NCBI RefSeq assembly: GCF_900111885.1
Contig: NZ_FOKG01000015.1
Location: 62,001-126,000, forward strand
DNA from: Amycolatopsis marina
Lineage (GTDB): Bacteria; Actinomycetota; Actinomycetes; Mycobacteriales; Pseudonocardiaceae
Length of the DNA: 64,000 nt
Direction of reading: 5' to 3'
Below the pieces are notes generated by a model, which saw only the letters and a list, made by a program, of their open reading frames with translations, had not been told where the DNA came from and did no database searches. Below are positions 15,945-24,539 of this stretch, in pieces (position 1 is the stretch's first letter; every line of letters starts with the position of its first letter). A program made the position numbers and the translations under genes.

Positions 15945-16802
15945 TCACGCCGCGGTGAGCAGGTCGGTGCCGCGGATGCGGGTGATGGTGATCGCGGCGA
16001 CACGGGGGCCGGCCGTCGCCACGACGACGGCTGCGAGGGGATGGCCGCCGGGCGCGATGACGTCGACCGTCCGCCCGTTGAGCCGCAGCGTCGTGCTGGC
16101 GTGGATGCGGTCCGCGAACAGCCGGGTTTCTTCCGCGACCGCGACCGCGCCGACCACCGTCGGCGCGACTCCGGGCGGCAGGAGTTCGACGTCGACGGTA
16201 CGCACACAGCCCGGTGCCATCAGCGTGATCATCCGTCGCAGATCTCCGCCGCGCGCCGCGTCGAGAAAGGCGGTCACGACCTCACGATGCTGTGACTCGT
16301 CGCCACCCGCGTCGAGTTGGTCCGCGACCTGGTGCGTCCGCGCCCTGCCTCTACTGGCCAGCTTCTTCGCGTTGGCCGGTGTGGTGTCGAGAATGGCCGC
16401 GACCTGGGCGAACGGGACGGCGAACAGGTCGTGCAGCACGTAGGAGACGCGCTGCCGCGGTGGCAGTTGCTCGAGCAACACCAGCAGTGCGCGCGACACG
16501 TCTTCACTGCGGATGAAGTCTTCGTCGGCAGCGATCTGGGCGGCGGGGATCGCGTCAGCGAGCAGCGGCACCTCGCCGCGCCGGTGCCGGGCGCGCAACT
16601 GGTCGAGGCACACCCGCGTCGTGACCGTGGTGAACCAGCCGACGGGGTTGTCAATCCGCTCGCCTGCGGTCCGCGTGCGCAGCCACGCCGTCTGCACGGC
16701 GTCCTCGGCGTCGTGCACCGACCCGAGCATCCGGTGCGCAAGGGACAGCAGCCGGGGGCGCGCTGCCTCGAACTCCTCGATCGATTCCACCGATGATGTC
16801 AC
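15945..16802 (-). CDS. ECF sigma factor with C-terminal SnoaL-like domain (SigJ/SigI-like)
   Basis: The 285-residue protein has sigma region 2 (LAHRMLGSVHDAEDAVQTAW, NPVGWFTTVTTRVCLDQLR), region 4 (LEQLPPRQRVSYVLHDLFAV, then TPANAKKLASRGRART), and a C-terminal extension of about 110 residues of NTF2/SnoaL type. Extensions of this kind regulate ECF factors that lack an anti-sigma gene. The linker lacks the WLPEP motif of ECF41, so I do not assign a numbered group. The GTG at 16802 is used; a GTG at 16790 is also possible. It is divergent from a DoxX-like gene that is a natural target candidate. Confidence 0.88.
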   Translation of the reverse strand: MTSSVESIEEFEAARPRLLSLAHRMLGSVHDAEDAVQTAWLRTRTAGERIDNPVGWFTTVTTRVCLDQLRARHRRGEVPLLADAIPAAQIAADEDFIRSEDVSRALLVLLEQLPPRQRVSYVLHDLFAVPFAQVAAILDTTPANAKKLASRGRARTHQVADQLDAGGDESQHREVVTAFLDAARGGDLRRMITLMAPGCVRTVDVELLPPGVAPTVVGAVAVAEETRLFADRIHASTTLRLNGRTVDVIAPGGHPLAAVVVATAGPRVAAITITRIRGTDLLTAA

Positions 16803-16872
16803 CTTTCTCGTGTGCGAGACGTCAGGACGGTCGCGCAACCACCACGACGTGACGCACTCAGGAGGCAACGGC

Positions 16873-17265
16873 ATGAGCATACTCGCGGTATCCGGCACTG
16901 GCGGCGGTGTCGTCACGGCACTCGCCGTGACGACGGTCTTGTGCATCGTCGCGAACCTGGCCATCTCGGTCGCCGACTTCCGCCGTGCCGAGTTCGTGCT
17001 GGCGAACTCGGCCGAGGTGGGCCTTCCGCCCTCGACGATTCCATATCTCGCCACGCTCAAGACGGCGGGCGCGGCAGGTCTGGCCGTCGGCTTCGTGGGC
17101 CTTCCCTGGCTGGGACTCGCCGCAGGGATCGGCCTCGTCGTGTTCTTCATCGGCGCCGTCGGTGCGCACGTCCGGGCGCGAGTGCTCCACAACATCGGCT
17201 TTCCGTCGCTGTACCTGCTGCTCGCGCTCTGTGCCACGGCGTACTTCGCACAAGCCGTACGGTGA
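16873..17265 (+). CDS. DoxX-like small membrane protein
   Basis: The 130-residue protein has four hydrophobic segments (VTALAVTTVLCIVANLAI; AAGLAVGFVGLPWLGLAAGI; GLVVFFIGAVGAHV; YLLLALCATAYFAQ) and the KTAGAAGLAVGF pattern of DoxX-family proteins. GGAGG precedes the ATG by 7 bases. DoxX proteins are linked to redox and thiol stress in actinobacteria. It starts about 70 bp from the divergent ECF sigma gene; SnoaL-type ECF factors commonly control a neighbouring oxidoreductase or DoxX-type gene, so co-regulation is likely but inferred. Confidence 0.8.
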   Translation: MSILAVSGTGGGVVTALAVTTVLCIVANLAISVADFRRAEFVLANSAEVGLPPSTIPYLATLKTAGAAGLAVGFVGLPWLGLAAGIGLVVFFIGAVGAHVRARVLHNIGFPSLYLLLALCATAYFAQAVR

Positions 17266-17348
17266 GCGCCTGCCACCTCTCGGGCAATATTCAGAACTTT
17301 TTGAAGAGTTCGAAATGCTAGAATTGACGAGAGGTGGATGGGAGGCTC

Positions 17349-17807
17349 ATGACCGAGCACACGACAGAGGCTGCCGAGGAACTCGCTCTGATCCTGACCA
17401 GGAACGGGATGCAGCGGATGACCGCGCGGGTACTCGGGATCCTGCTCTTCACGCAGCAAGACACCATCACGGCAGGCGAGATCGCCGAGCGGTTGAAGGC
17501 CAGTCCCGGCTCGGTGTCGGGAGCGATCAAGATGCTGACCCCCACCGGGCTCATCGAGAAGGTCCCCGTACCCGGCAGCAGGCGCGAACACTTCCGGTTC
17601 CCGGACGACGGCTGGCCGACACTCATGTCCGCGCAGAACGAAGTCGTCCGGCTCATGCAGGAGGCGGCGGAGCGGGGGGCCGCCTCTGTGGGGCCGGAGA
17701 CCAGAGCGGGACGCCGGTTGACGGACATGCGGGATTTCTACGCCTACCTGATGAAGGAACTGCCCGCGGTGATCGACCGCTGGCAAGCCGAGCGAGAGCA
17801 GATGTGA
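17349..17807 (+). CDS. GbsR/MarR-family transcriptional regulator
   Basis: The 152-residue protein is a winged helix-turn-helix regulator (MTARVLGILLFTQQDTITAG, then EIAERLKASPGSVSGAIKML, TGLIEKVPVPGSRREHFRF wing) with a C-terminal helical dimerisation part. The pattern fits the GbsR subgroup of MarR proteins. GGAGG lies 5 bases before the ATG. An imperfect inverted repeat GAACT-N8-AGTTC at 17294..17311 upstream could be its operator. It is followed at 17810 by a DUF6653-like gene, almost touching, so the two are probably co-transcribed. Confidence 0.85.
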   Translation: MTEHTTEAAEELALILTRNGMQRMTARVLGILLFTQQDTITAGEIAERLKASPGSVSGAIKMLTPTGLIEKVPVPGSRREHFRFPDDGWPTLMSAQNEVVRLMQEAAERGAASVGPETRAGRRLTDMRDFYAYLMKELPAVIDRWQAEREQM

Positions 17808-17809
17808 AC

Positions 17810-18259
17810 ATGAATGGGAAGGCGAGCGCGCTCCGGCACGCGATCTTCGCCAGGCACTCCAACCCGTGGAGCGCGTGGACCCGCTGGCTCAGCACGCCGC
17901 TCACGCTGGTGCCGGTGTGGACGCGGAAATGGAGTCACGGCGCCGTTGTCGGTGCCTGGATGGCGCTCAACCCCGTGGTGTTCCCCAAGCCGCCGGACGA
18001 CAGCGCGTGGGCCACCAGGGCAATTCTCGGCGAGGAACAATGGATCGCCGAGCGGCCGAGAGACGCCGCACTGGCCGTCAACACTGCGGGCACGGTGATG
18101 ATGGGCGCGGCCGCACTCGCAGCCCGCAAGCGAAAACTCGTTCCCGCGGTCGTCGCCACATGCGTCCAGATGGGACTGGTCATGGCCTACTGGGAGCAGA
18201 TGGTCCGCTATTACGAAACCCATACGGCAGGCTCGGAACCGGCCAGCGCCGCCGAATAG
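17810..18259 (+). CDS. DUF6653-like small membrane protein
   Basis: The 149-residue protein contains HSNPWSAWTRWLSTPLTLVP, WSHGAVVGAWMALNPVVFPK and two hydrophobic stretches (AVNTAGTVMMGAAALAARKR; VPAVVATCVQMGLVMAYWEQ). The pattern NPWSxWTR and ALNPVVFP is that of DUF6653 proteins, of unknown function. The ATG at 17810 follows the regulator stop by 2 bases; a GTG at 17804 overlapping that stop is also possible. The 3' end overlaps the convergent CbiX-like gene by 49 bp. Confidence 0.7.
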   Translation: MNGKASALRHAIFARHSNPWSAWTRWLSTPLTLVPVWTRKWSHGAVVGAWMALNPVVFPKPPDDSAWATRAILGEEQWIAERPRDAALAVNTAGTVMMGAAALAARKRKLVPAVVATCVQMGLVMAYWEQMVRYYETHTAGSEPASAAE

Positions 18260-18942
18260 CGTCGCAGCACCAGGGCTGCGACACCTGGGTGCACCTCCGG
18301 GCCACCGGCCGCTGCGAAGGCGCACAACGGACCGGCCACCACGTCGGCCCCCGCCGCGTCGACCCTGCGCTGGAACAGCCCTGGGGCCAGCAACCACGAT
18401 GCGACCGCGACACGCCCGCCCGGCCTGCGCGCGGCCCTGACCGCGTCGGCGATACCCGGTTCCGCCGTGGCGGCGTAGCCGATCCGGACCGGCGTCCGCA
18501 GGCAGTTCGCCAGCGCGGGCGCCACCGATTCCACTTCGGACAGTGCCCGTGGGTCGCTCGATCCGGCCGCGGCCAGGACCACCGCGTCGCCGTCGCGATG
18601 TCCCGCCGCCAGCAGCCGCCGTCGCAGCACCTCGACCAGCTCCGGCGCGGGACCGAATGCCTTCGCCAGCAGCACGTCCCGCCGCCGGAGATCCCGCGCT
18701 GCCGCGATCTGGGCGGGAATATCGGTCCGGACGTGGTAGCCCGAGGCCAGGAAGGCAGGCACCACCACGACTGGTCCACGGTAGTCGCCGGCGTCGCGCA
18801 GCACCGAGGTGACATCCGGTTCGCGGACGTCGGCGTAGGCGACCCGCACCGGCACACCCGACCGCCGCACCAGTTCGGCGAGCCGCTCGATCACCAACGG
18901 GCCTGCCGGGTCCCTGGTTCCGTGAGCTGTCAGCACGATCAC
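18211..18942 (-). CDS. Sirohydrochlorin chelatase-like protein (CbiX family), last gene of nitrate operon
   Basis: The 243-residue protein has two CbiX half-domains, the first opening with VIVLTAHGTRDPAGPLVIER (metal-binding His of the AHGTRD motif) and the second with AVVLAAAGSSDPRAL. Proteins of this type insert Fe2+ (siroheme) or Co2+ (B12) into sirohydrochlorin. The second half has AAGSSDP, without the histidine, so only the first half would bind metal. The GTG at 18942 overlaps the upstream gene by 4 bp. As the last gene of the nitrite reductase operon it most likely supplies siroheme iron for NirB. Confidence 0.85.
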   Translation of the reverse strand: MIVLTAHGTRDPAGPLVIERLAELVRRSGVPVRVAYADVREPDVTSVLRDAGDYRGPVVVVPAFLASGYHVRTDIPAQIAAARDLRRRDVLLAKAFGPAPELVEVLRRRLLAAGHRDGDAVVLAAAGSSDPRALSEVESVAPALANCLRTPVRIGYAATAEPGIADAVRAARRPGGRVAVASWLLAPGLFQRRVDAAGADVVAGPLCAFAAAGGPEVHPGVAALVLRRYSAALAGSEPAVWVS

Positions 18943-20072
18943 GGCCGCTCTGCCTCTTCCTTCTGCTGAACGGCAAGCCGGTAGCCGCGCTTGACCACCG
19001 TCTGCACCAACCTGCCTTCCCCCAGCGCGGTCCGGAGCCTGCCGATCGCGGTCTCCACCGCGTGCTCTTCGCCGCCACCTGGCAGCGCCGAGGTCAGCTC
19101 CCTGCGGGAGACCACCCTGCCGGGGTGGCTGGCCAGTGCGCGCAGCACCGACATCGGAGCGGGCGCCACCGCACACAACTCGCCGTCCACCACCACGGCC
19201 TGACCGCGCAACTCGAGCCGTCGGTCCGCGGCGCACAATCTTGGCGAGCGGTCGATCAGCGTGTGCGCGAGAGTCCTTGCCAACGCGCCGATCCGGGCGC
19301 GTTCCGGCTGCACCAGCGGGATCCCCAGCGCCGCGAGGGGGCCCGCGGTGATCGGCCCGACACAGGCCACGACGACCCTGCCGGACAGCGCCTCCACCAA
19401 GGCGGCCTGCCTGCCGGTTCGCCGGGCCATCGCCAGCATGCTCGCCGCGGCGGGGGCGCTCGTGAACGGCATGGCGTCGACGGTGCCGTCCAGCACGGCG
19501 TCGATGAGCCGGTCGAGCGGGCCGGGATCTGCTGGGCCCACCCAGCGGTACACCGGGATCTCGATCACCTCGGCTCCGGCGGAGCGCAGGGTCTCCACGA
19601 AGTAGGGCAGCGGCTCGCCGTGCAGCTGGACCGCGATCCGCTGCCCGTGCACCCCCGAGTCCAGCAGGTGCTGCAGCACCTCGGCATTGCTCTCCGAGAC
19701 CGGGGAGTACTCCTCGGAAAGTCCCGCGGCCCGCACCGCTCCCTTGGCCTTCGGACCTCTGGTCAACACCGTCGTTTGCCGCAGCCGGGCCAGCAGTTGC
19801 TCGCCGACGCCCCAGCCCTCGGCCGCCTCGATCCACCCGCGGAACCCGATTCCCGTCGTGGCCACCACGGCATCCACCGGCTGCTCCAGCAGCATGCGGG
19901 TGGCGGCGTGCAGTTCGGTGTCGTCCGACAGCGGCACGATCCGGATCGCCGGGCCGTACCGGACCGTGGCTCCTTTGCGCACCAGCAGCGCACCGAGTTC
20001 GTCGGCGCGGCGGGCGGCCGTGATACCCACCGCGAAACCCGTCAGCGGCAGAAGGTCGGACGCCACGGTCAT
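18939..20072 (-). CDS. HemD-like domain fused to a winged-helix DNA-binding domain
   Basis: The 377-residue fusion has residues 1-265 of uroporphyrinogen-III synthase type (FAVGITAARRADELGALL, ATTGIGFRGWIEAAEGWG, PFTSAPAAASML, VGPITAGPLAALGIPLVQPE). Residues of about 280-377 form an OmpR-type winged helix (MSVLRALASHPGRVVSRREL, AVETAIGRLRTAL, VQTVVKRGYRLAV). The same architecture is found in M. tuberculosis Rv0260c beside nir and narK genes. It may make the siroheme precursor, regulate the operon, or both. Start and stop overlap nirD and the CbiX gene by 4 bp each. Confidence 0.88.
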   Translation of the reverse strand: MTVASDLLPLTGFAVGITAARRADELGALLVRKGATVRYGPAIRIVPLSDDTELHAATRMLLEQPVDAVVATTGIGFRGWIEAAEGWGVGEQLLARLRQTTVLTRGPKAKGAVRAAGLSEEYSPVSESNAEVLQHLLDSGVHGQRIAVQLHGEPLPYFVETLRSAGAEVIEIPVYRWVGPADPGPLDRLIDAVLDGTVDAMPFTSAPAAASMLAMARRTGRQAALVEALSGRVVVACVGPITAGPLAALGIPLVQPERARIGALARTLAHTLIDRSPRLCAADRRLELRGQAVVVDGELCAVAPAPMSVLRALASHPGRVVSRRELTSALPGGGEEHAVETAIGRLRTALGEGRLVQTVVKRGYRLAVQQKEEAERP

Positions 20073-20431
20073 GGCGAGCCCACGTGCACGATTCCGTCCC
20101 GCAGGCGGACTGGGTAGCCGGCCACCGCGACGGAGTCGTCGTCGAGGCAGCTACCGGTGCGGAGATCGAATCGCTGCTTGAGCATCGGGGAGGCCACGAA
20201 CGGCACGCCTTCGCTGTCCCCGAGTATCCCCCTCGACAGGACCGCGGCCCCGCAAAACGGATCTATGTTGGACAGTGCGAAGAACTCGTCGTCCACGGTG
20301 CGGAACACCGCCACCTGCTGATCGTCCGGCAACAGCGCGGCGACACCGCCGCCAGGCACCACCGCCTGCTCGGCGCACACCGCTGTCCACGTCATCCCTT
20401 GCGGCTCGCTCACGTCGGTCACCGCGGTCAT
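20069..20431 (-). CDS. nirD: Nitrite reductase small subunit
   Basis: The 120-residue Rieske-fold protein contains the NirD signature (DEFFALSNIDPFCGAAVLSR, VASPMLKQRFDLRTGSC). As in other NirD proteins the CxH cluster ligands of true Rieske proteins are absent. It partners NirB in the cytoplasmic NAD(P)H-dependent reduction of nitrite to ammonium. The ATG overlaps the nirB stop by 4 bp (ATGA). Confidence 0.93.
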   Translation of the reverse strand: MTAVTDVSEPQGMTWTAVCAEQAVVPGGGVAALLPDDQQVAVFRTVDDEFFALSNIDPFCGAAVLSRGILGDSEGVPFVASPMLKQRFDLRTGSCLDDDSVAVAGYPVRLRDGIVHVGSP

Positions 20432-22980
20432 CGGCTCACCACCTCCGGAACTCCCAGCAGCACAGGCACCTTCTGCTCCCGTTCCGTCCGGAACGAGATC
20501 GTCGGATCGGGTGCACCCGGGGCGTTGACGAAGGACGAGAAACGGGACAGCTTCTCCGGGTCCTCCAGCACCCCGCGCCACTCGTCGGCGTAGTCGCCCA
20601 CGTGCTTGGCCATCGCAGCGTCGAGGTCGTCACAGATACCGAGGCTGTCTTCCATGATCACCGCACGCAGATGACCGAGGCCGCCCTCCATCTCCTCGAT
20701 CCACGGTGCGGTGCGCTGCAGTCGATCGGCGGTCCGCACGTAGAACATCAGGAACCGGTCGATGGTCCGGATCAGCGTCTCCGAGTCCAGATCGGACGCG
20801 AGCAGCTGCGCGTGCCTCGGCATCGCGCCGCCGTTGCCGCCGACGTGGAGGTTCCAGCCGTTCTCGGTGGCGATGACGCCGAAGTCCTTCCCGCGCGCCT
20901 CGGCGCATTCCCTGGCGCAGCCGGACACCCCGGCTTTGATCTTGTGCGGCGAGCGCAGACCGCGGTAACGCAGCTCCAGTTCGATCGCCATCCCGACCGA
21001 GTCCTGCACGCCGTAACGGCACCAGGTGGAACCGACGCAGGACTTGACCGTGCGCAACGCCTTTCCGTATGCGTGGCCGGACTCCATCCCCGCGTCCACC
21101 AGCCGCCGCCAGATCAGCGGCAGCTGGTCCACGGTCGCCCCGAAGAGATCGATCCGCTGCCCACCGGTGATCTTGGTGTAGAGCCCGAAGTCCCTGGCCA
21201 CCTCCGCGATCACCATCAGCTTCTCCGGGGTGATCTCCCCGCCCGGGATGCGTGGCACGACCGAGTAGGTGCCGCCCCGCTGCAAATTCGCCAGGTACCT
21301 GTCGTTGGTGTCCTGCAGCGTCGCCTGTTCACCGCTGAGGATGTGGTTGGGCGTGCCGATCAGCGGGGCCAGGGTCGCCAGAATCGAGGCGACGGCAGGC
21401 TTGCAGATCGCACAGCCCTTTCCGGTGCCGTGCCGGGAGATCAGCTCGCTGAACGTGGTGATCCTCGTCGCGTGGACGATCTCGAACAGCTCCGCCCGCG
21501 ACTGGCTGAAGTGTTCACAGACCGCGGTCGACTGTTCGACACCGCAGGAGTCGAGCAGTTTGCTCAGCATCGGCACACAGGAGCCGCAGCCCGTTCCCGC
21601 GTTCGTGCGGCCCTTGATCGAGGCGACGGTGTCGCAGCCCTTGGCCAGGATGGCCTCGTTGATCGCGCCCTTGCTCACCGCGTTACAGGAACAGATCTGC
21701 GCCTCGTCCGGAAGGGCGTCCACACCGACGCCACCCTCCGCGCCACCGGACGGGGCGAGGATCGAGGCGGGCTCGGCAGGCAGTGCCCGCCCGACCAGCG
21801 GGCGCAGCAGGTTGTAGTCACTCGCGTCGCCGACCAGCACGCCCCCGAGCAGGGTCTTCGCGTCGTCGGAGACGACGAGCTTCTTGTAGGTGCCCGAGAC
21901 CGCGTCGTTCACCACCACCTCGAGCGCGCCCTCGGTGCTCGCGTGCACGTCCCCGAAGCTGGCGACGTCGACACCGAGCAACTTGAGTTTGGTGGAGAGA
22001 TCAGCGCCGGGGAACGTCCCGTCCCTGCCGAGGAGCTGCGCCGCGACGATCTCGGCCATCGAGTAGCCGGGAGCGACGAGGCCGTAGCAGCGTCCTTCCA
22101 CCGCGGCACACTCGCCGATCGCGTACACGTCCGGCACGGCCGTCCGGCACGAGGAGTCCACCAGGATTCCGCCCCGCTCGGCCACCGCCAGTCCGTGCGC
22201 TCGCGCGAGGTCGTCGCGCGGGCGCACGCCCGCCGAGAACACGACGAGGTCGACGTCGAGTTCGGTGCCGTTTCCGAGCTTGGCGAACATCCGGTCGCCA
22301 TCGCGCTCGATCCGCTCCGTCGAGGTTCCGGTGTGGACGGTGACGTCGAGGTCCGCGACGAGTCTGCGCAGCAGCGCGCCGCCCCCGTCGTCAATCTGCA
22401 GCGGCATCAGCCGCGGCGCCATCTCCACGACGTGCGGGGACAGTCCCATGTCCCGCAACGCCTTGGCCGCCTCCAATCCCAGCAGGCCACCGCCGACGAC
22501 CATTCCAGCCCGCCTGCCCCGGACCGAGGCGGAGTGCTCGGCCGCCGCACGGATGGCATCGAGGTCCTCGATCGTCCGGTAGACGAAGCAGCCGGGCAGG
22601 TCGTGTCCCGTGACGGGCGGGACGAACGGCCGCGAACCGGTCGCGAAGACCAACGCGTCGTAGGCCTGCTCGTGCCCGCTGCCGGTGGTGACCGTCCTGC
22701 GCTCGGTGTCGACCACGGTGACGGCATCACCGAGCCGCAGCTCGACCAGATCGTCACCCGCGTAGTCGGCGCGGTCGAGCTCCAGCCCACTCGCGTCCCA
22801 GCTGTCCGCATAGGAAGAGAGAGCGACTCGGTCGTAGGTGGGCCGTGGTTCCTCCGCGAGCACGACCACCCGCCACGAGCCGCCGGTGTCCTCCGCGCGA
22901 ACGGCCTCCACCAGACGGTGACCCACCATTCCGTTGCCGACGACCACCAACGTCTTCGGCACGCCAGGGCTTGGCACCAT
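20428..22980 (-). CDS. nirB: Nitrite reductase large subunit (NAD(P)H, siroheme, 4Fe-4S)
   Basis: The 850-residue protein has an FAD/NAD(P)H oxidoreductase domain (TLVVVGNGMVGHRLVEAV at the start, GVRPRDDLARAHGL), a BFD-type 2Fe-2S region (ICSCNAVSKGAIN, GCGSCVPML), a ferredoxin-like half domain, and the siroheme/4Fe-4S domain with CVGSTWC (C-x5-C) and CARECAE (C-x3-C). It catalyses six-electron reduction of nitrite to ammonium. Its 117-bp upstream gap is the longest in the operon, so a secondary promoter is possible. The ATG at 22980 has GGAGG-like bases upstream, and an in-frame extension to 23163 is not supported. Confidence 0.95.
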   Translation of the reverse strand: MVPSPGVPKTLVVVGNGMVGHRLVEAVRAEDTGGSWRVVVLAEEPRPTYDRVALSSYADSWDASGLELDRADYAGDDLVELRLGDAVTVVDTERRTVTTGSGHEQAYDALVFATGSRPFVPPVTGHDLPGCFVYRTIEDLDAIRAAAEHSASVRGRRAGMVVGGGLLGLEAAKALRDMGLSPHVVEMAPRLMPLQIDDGGGALLRRLVADLDVTVHTGTSTERIERDGDRMFAKLGNGTELDVDLVVFSAGVRPRDDLARAHGLAVAERGGILVDSSCRTAVPDVYAIGECAAVEGRCYGLVAPGYSMAEIVAAQLLGRDGTFPGADLSTKLKLLGVDVASFGDVHASTEGALEVVVNDAVSGTYKKLVVSDDAKTLLGGVLVGDASDYNLLRPLVGRALPAEPASILAPSGGAEGGVGVDALPDEAQICSCNAVSKGAINEAILAKGCDTVASIKGRTNAGTGCGSCVPMLSKLLDSCGVEQSTAVCEHFSQSRAELFEIVHATRITTFSELISRHGTGKGCAICKPAVASILATLAPLIGTPNHILSGEQATLQDTNDRYLANLQRGGTYSVVPRIPGGEITPEKLMVIAEVARDFGLYTKITGGQRIDLFGATVDQLPLIWRRLVDAGMESGHAYGKALRTVKSCVGSTWCRYGVQDSVGMAIELELRYRGLRSPHKIKAGVSGCARECAEARGKDFGVIATENGWNLHVGGNGGAMPRHAQLLASDLDSETLIRTIDRFLMFYVRTADRLQRTAPWIEEMEGGLGHLRAVIMEDSLGICDDLDAAMAKHVGDYADEWRGVLEDPEKLSRFSSFVNAPGAPDPTISFRTEREQKVPVLLGVPEVVSR

Positions 22981-23096
22981 CGTCCACCTCCACCTCTCGT
23001 GGTTATGGTCATCGCGGCGCATGTCGGACCTGCTGCCTCGACGTTGCACCGGTGTTAAGAGAAACTCCCCTCGCAGGTCAGCGAAGGGTGCGCCGA

Positions 23097-24473
23097 TCAG
23101 ACGCCCGCGTAGGCGAGGCTGGGTACGCGCGCGACGGCGAAACTCTTGCGTAGGTAGAACCACCAGGTGGTCGCCACACAGACGCCGTAGAAGGCCAGGA
23201 TCGCGATCAGGGCCGGGGTCAGGCTCTTGTTCTCACCTTCGAGGGAGAACTTGAACACCAGGTTCACCAGCACGCCGCCGAAGGCGCCGATCGCGCCTGC
23301 CACCCCGACCACCGCGGCCGCCTGGCGCTTGGCCGAGGTCATCAGCTCACCGATGTCCTCGCCGGTCTCCGAAGCCCTGGACCGGGCGTTCGCCGAGAAG
23401 ATCGTCGGGATCATCCGGTAGGTCGAGCCGTTCCCGATTCCGGTGAGTACGAACAGCAGGATGAACGAGCCGAAGAACAGCGCGAAATTCTGCTGGCCCA
23501 CGCTGATCATGACTCCGACGGTGCCGATCGCCATCCCGACGAAGTTGAGCAGGGTGATCCGCGCACCTCCGATGCGGTCGGCCAGCCAGCCGCCGAACGG
23601 CCGGGTGATCGAACCGATGAGTGCGCCGAGGAAGGCCAGTGCCACGAAGCCCTTGAACTCGACGAAACTGATTTTGATCAGCGACGGGAAGGCGAAGGAG
23701 AACCCGATGAACGAACCGAACGTGCCGATGTAGAGCAGCGACATGATCCAGGTGTGCTTGCTGGACATGGCGCGCTTGTAGGAGGTGCCGTCCGGGCGGG
23801 CCTGGGTGAGGCTGTCCATGAAGAACCAGGAACACAACGCCGCGATCAGGATCACCGGCATCCACATCAGCGCGGCGTACGCCAGCTGGATCCCCGTGCC
23901 GAGGCTGATCACGATCGGCACGAACAACTGGGTCACGGCCACCCCGAGGTTGCCGCCCGCGGCGTTCAGCCCGAGCGCGAGGCCCTTCTTGCCCTCAGGG
24001 AAGAAGAACGAGATGTTCGCCATCGACGACGAGAAGTTCCCGCCGCCGAAGCCCATCGCACCCGCGGTGAGCAGGAAGAACCAGTACGGGGCGTCCGTGG
24101 TCACGGCGATAAGCAGCATCGTGCACGGGATCGTGAGCAGTCCGGCGCTGATGGTCGTCCACGCCCTGCCACCGAACTTCGGCACCGCGAAGGTGTACGG
24201 CACGCGCAGCGCGGCGCCGATCAGGTTCGGCAGGATGAGCAACCAGAACGTCTGCCCCACACCGATCGCGAAGCCGACGTCGCCGAGGCTCACCACGACG
24301 ATGCTCATCAGGATCCACACGTTGAACCCGAGATGCTCGGCGAGGATGGAAAAACCCAGGTTCCGCCAGGCCGTCCGCTTTCCGGTGCGCGCCCAGAAAT
24401 CGGGGTCCTCAGGTTCCCACTTCTCGATCCAGCGTCCTTTTCGCACTGCCGGCTCGTCAGTGATCACTCTCAT
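23097..24473 (-). CDS. narK: Nitrate/nitrite transporter of the major facilitator superfamily
   Basis: The 458-residue, 12-helix protein has the NarK-type N-terminus (EDPDFWARTGKRTAWRNLGF) and two nitrate signature regions (GAMGFGGGNFSSSMANISFF; GFVALAFLGALIGSITRPFG). It should import nitrate and exchange or export nitrite across the inner membrane. It lies in the middle of the assimilation operon, 66 bp after the FAD protein gene, matching the order of the nasACKBDEF operon that I recall from Amycolatopsis mediterranei. Confidence 0.93.
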   Translation of the reverse strand: MRVITDEPAVRKGRWIEKWEPEDPDFWARTGKRTAWRNLGFSILAEHLGFNVWILMSIVVVSLGDVGFAIGVGQTFWLLILPNLIGAALRVPYTFAVPKFGGRAWTTISAGLLTIPCTMLLIAVTTDAPYWFFLLTAGAMGFGGGNFSSSMANISFFFPEGKKGLALGLNAAGGNLGVAVTQLFVPIVISLGTGIQLAYAALMWMPVILIAALCSWFFMDSLTQARPDGTSYKRAMSSKHTWIMSLLYIGTFGSFIGFSFAFPSLIKISFVEFKGFVALAFLGALIGSITRPFGGWLADRIGGARITLLNFVGMAIGTVGVMISVGQQNFALFFGSFILLFVLTGIGNGSTYRMIPTIFSANARSRASETGEDIGELMTSAKRQAAAVVGVAGAIGAFGGVLVNLVFKFSLEGENKSLTPALIAILAFYGVCVATTWWFYLRKSFAVARVPSLAYAGV

Positions 24474-24539
24474 CTGGTCTGCTCCTCGTGCTTCGTGATG
24501 ACGTCTGCGCGCGCCGCGCGCGGGATCGGGACGTCGGCG

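Noticed and set aside
20275..23058. A 927-codon open frame on the plus strand opposite nirB and nirD
   Set aside because: It is a shadow of the nitrite reductase genes; composition is His/Arg/Gly-rich and no motif is seen.
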